Source: Mycteria americana
Taxonomy: Eukaryota > Chordata > Aves > Ciconiiformes > Ciconiidae
DNA length: 64,000 bases
Direction of reading: 5' to 3'
Assembly: GCF_035582795.1 (NCBI RefSeq)
Contig: NC_134373.1
Span: 43,631,173-43,695,172, forward strand
Part shown: piece by piece, positions 61,290-64,000 of the stretch
Position numbering within the stretch: position 1 is the first letter of the stretch
Layout: each line of letters begins with the position of its first letter
Notes under the pieces: model-generated
Told to the model about the DNA's origin: nothing
Seen by the model: only the letters and a program-made list of their open reading frames with translations
The model's database searches: none
Position numbers and translations under genes: made by a program

Positions 61290-61660
61290 AATGAGCATCA
61301 CAGGATAATCCAGGTTGGAAGGGACCTCAGGAGGTCATCTAGTCTGACTTCTGCTGAAAGCCAGATCAGGGACACGGTCAGACGAGGGCTTCAGCCAGTC
61401 GAGGCTTGAAAACTTCCTATTTCAGCTTACACCCGCTGCCTCTCATCCTCCCGCCACGCACCGCTGTGAAAAGCCTGGCTCCATCCTCTGGATACCCTCC
61501 CTGTCAGTATGGGCAGAGCTGCTGTTTAGATGCCCCCAAGGTGTGCCACCTCCAGGCTAACCCCCAAGGTGTGTCACCTCCAGGCTAACCAAGCCAGGCT
61601 CCCCCAGCCTGTCCTTACAGGACAAGTGCTCCAGCCTTGGACCTCCTCGGTGGCCCTCCG
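61290..61660 (-). mobile_element. CR1 LINE 3' fragment, diverged subfamily
   Basis: Minus-strand CR1 remnant. The plus strand near the 3' end shows ATCACAGGATAATCCAGG then TTGGAAGGGACCTCAGGAGG, the tail of an older CR1 subfamily. Further on it reads into the region homologous to the end of ORF2 (GCCAGGCTCCCCCAGCCTG near 61589, TGCTCCAGCCTTGGACCTCC near 61628). It is clearly different from the two younger copies at 5215 and 20852. The 3' terminal octamers are reduced. A 28-bp internal duplication lies at 61533-61588. Confidence 0.88.
61533..61588. repeat. 28-bp tandem duplication inside CR1
   Basis: Units 61533-61560 and 61561-61588 begin CCCCCAAGGTGTG and end CACCTCCAGGCTAA. They differ by one C/T change. 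The duplication is local to this CR1 copy. Confidence 0.92.
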
Positions 61661-64000
61661 CAAATGAATATATCAGTATGTTAGAGTGAACAAAAAGCGT
61701 ATATACGTGCTGCTACAACTCATTTTTTGTCATGCAGTTATGAATTTTGTTATCTTTTGCATCTTATTAGTGAAAAGGTTAGAACACCTGATGAAGTCTT
61801 AGTTTGCTGCAAAATGATGTGTCCATTAAAGGAATGCCTGCTGCCAGGGGTCTGCAGCAGGGCAGGATTATTGTTCCATCCAGGGGGAGAGGGAAAAACT
61901 TGAACGTCATGAAGCGTTCACCCTGTAAAGGAATTAATTATCCCAGTTTTATTGTAGAAATTATATAATACTAATAATGTGAATGCTAGTGTGGGACAGG
62001 ATATATGACTTTGACATCACTGTGCCTTTTGACTGTTGTAAAGAAATGAAAAATAAAATCTCTCACCAAGAACTACAATACAATCAAAATGCTATGTGCA
62101 AGCTGAGCCGTTGGAGCAGCAGGGCTTAAAAAGTTCACTGCACCAAGAAGACAACAAAAACCCGTCAATTCAAAGAAAAGGCAGTCTTTTCCTGATTATT
62201 TGCAAGTTAGTATCCACTACCACCTCATCACTCCTTAAAAATGGAAACAAACAATGCCTTTGATCCTTTATCAATTATATGTAGTCATGGGCCCCAATGA
62301 CTCCCTTATTCCTGCTCCCCCCTGCTTACTCCCACCCCTCCTGAGTTGCACCAAAAAGCTTCAAGCACAGACAGTTCTTCTGCATGCAAGGATTTGCTGC
62401 AGTTATTTCTGCAGGAACGATGTATAATTAGAAGCAAGATTGCTTTTGCCACTATGCATAGAGGGTGACAAAAAGAACATGGGATTGTCTTGTTACTAAA
62501 AGACCTCATTCTAACTGACCAGGGTTTGAAAAGCCCTGATAAAGCCCGCCAGTCACACTGCAGTATGCTCCAGGTTCCTCTCTGGTTGTCAAATATGGTT
62601 GTCAGTAGCTGATCGTGACGTCATCAAAGATAAATCTGGTGGTTTTCCACAATAATAAATGTTAAAGTTCTGTTTGGGTCTCTTTTGCGACCCATCACAA
62701 ATGCACACCCAGCACAAACGGAGGAAACCGGCTGGAGCTGTGTGTGCAGTCTGCTCTCCCGCACCGCCTCCTCCTGCAGCAGCACTTCACAACGACCACG
62801 CTGTCCGTGCAGTTCTCACAAGGCCTATGGATAATAACAATGAAACATAAAAATAAAGTCACGTCATGGCAGTGTCTTGCTTCATATTTGGCCACTTCTT
62901 CTAGTGCTAAAATTCAGATATGTTTGCCAGATCTGCTGAAAAACAGTGAAACCAGTGGATTTAATTGAATTTACCAGATATCTTTGCACCTGAACTCACA
63001 GGATAACAAAGCAACAATGTGTAAAACTTCTGTACTTGTGTTGTCCATTGATACACAGCTGTAATTCACAGTCTGAGAACAACAACATGAGTGAAAGAAG
63101 CTCTATAACTCTGAAACTACTAATAATTAGAAAATTACTTCTTTAACTTATCAAGTTTTTTAACAATAACCTCCTGGGATCTTGAAATGTTTAAATAGAA
63201 ATGGCCACAAAGAGGAAACACTCTGAAAGCAAGACAGAATTATATTAAAATCAGCCAGGGAATCTGGCCTACATTTGTATTTGCCATGCCAAAGTCAAAG
63301 ACATCTCTAACCTAAGAGAAGACAAACCAGCTGCCACCCGGGACTGCTGCGGAACAAACCGCTTCGCAAGCTCCGCCGCAGTCACCCAACTCCACTGCTG
63401 CGCAAACCACGGGTAGTCACTTAGGCTCTCCATCCTGCTTTACACAATGCTAGCTTACACAAAGCAACGATAGTGCACATGGAAACAGAAAGAATGCACG
63501 GAGCATTTGTAATGAAATAACATGAAAGACCCATGAAATATTTTTAAGACCACCTTACCAGATCAAAGCCACGCTCAGCCCGTACCTCAGCAAGCGTTCG
63601 CTTGACTCTGTGACGCAGCACGAGGTGGTGCCTGGCAGTGCCACGCCAAGGCAGCAGCCGCGGGAGGAGTCGATGGTCAGTACCAGAGAAACCATTTTAA
63701 AAGTATGTTCTTGATAACAAAACTCTCAGGTGTTTCTCAGAGAGAGAGACTACCTGTATGTGGAGGATGCTCAGCACATCTTGGTGCAGTGACAAATTAA
63801 TGCATTTGGTGATTACCTTTGCAGGTCACTTTCTAATGCAACTATCAATCAAATTTCCTTCCATTCTTTCAAAATTAAGCAGAAAGAAAAAGAGATTTTA
63901 GTTTCCTTTTCTTAGCTTATTTTTAACAGAGGCACTACAGAATTATGATGGTGTCCTTTTGGTAAACCAAAATGTCAGACACATATTATTCTTTTAAACA
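61661..64000. other. Unique DNA, no gene seen
   Basis: Mostly AT-rich sequence with short GC-rich patches at 62730-62830 and 63330-63420. Opposed short frames (62659-62850 plus, 62695-62895 minus) are not recognised. No feature crosses the right edge. Confidence 0.5.

Overview
This 64 kb window looks like nuclear DNA of a bird, most likely a neoavian. The clearest evidence is the repeats. There are 5'-truncated CR1 LINEs ending in the ATTCTGTG-type 3' repeat (5215-5546 minus; 20852-21312 plus; a third, diverged copy at 61290-61660 minus). There is a long, decayed CR1 ORF2 body (44030-45625 plus). There are also LTRs of endogenous retroviruses of the ERVL-like kind common in birds (27875-28466, 38422-38990, and a 1.4 kb LTR-like unit at 53967-55373). 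The species was not identified.

I found no convincing protein-coding gene, tRNA, rRNA, CRISPR array or prokaryotic-style operon. All long open frames lie in CpG-rich patches, in a 38-bp tandem repeat, or in retroelement remnants, and none resembles a host protein family I recognise. The window is best read as a gene desert or the inside of a very large intron.

Layout. 1-5.2 kb: AT-rich DNA with two CpG-rich patches (0.69-0.91 and 1.78-2.28 kb) and an AT-rich block that looks like a conserved regulatory element (3.27-4.0 kb). 5.2-5.5 kb: CR1, minus. 5.5-20.8 kb: alternating AT-rich blocks (5.8-6.7, 11.1-12.2, 14.8-16.5, 17.1-17.6 kb) and CpG patches, the densest at 14.27-14.69 kb. 20.85-21.3 kb: CR1, plus, inverted relative to the first. 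21.3-27.9 kb: unique DNA. 27.9-28.5 kb: LTR carrying a (TTA)n microsatellite. 28.5-38.4 kb: the part richest in enhancer-like blocks (30.1-30.8, 32.56-32.96, 34.3-34.86, 35.0-36.0 kb). 38.4-39.0 kb: solo LTR with a clean 5-bp target duplication. 39-44 kb: unique DNA. 44.0-45.6 kb: dead CR1 ORF2. 45.6-54 kb: unique AT-rich DNA with one probable ancient CR1 (51.28-51.84 kb). 54.0-55.4 kb: LTR-like unit with a 38-bp minisatellite. 55.4-64 kb: unique DNA with one more CR1 fragment.

The regulatory-element calls rest on base composition and the density of homeodomain-, E-box- and POU-like words. Conservation could not be tested here, so they are low-confidence. I found no clear new biological system. 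The most notable items are the frame-cycling 38-bp repeat inside the LTR-like unit, the 5-bp duplication around the second LTR, the degraded catalytic blocks of the CR1 reverse transcriptase, and the enhancer-like blocks at 17.1, 30.1 and 34.3 kb.
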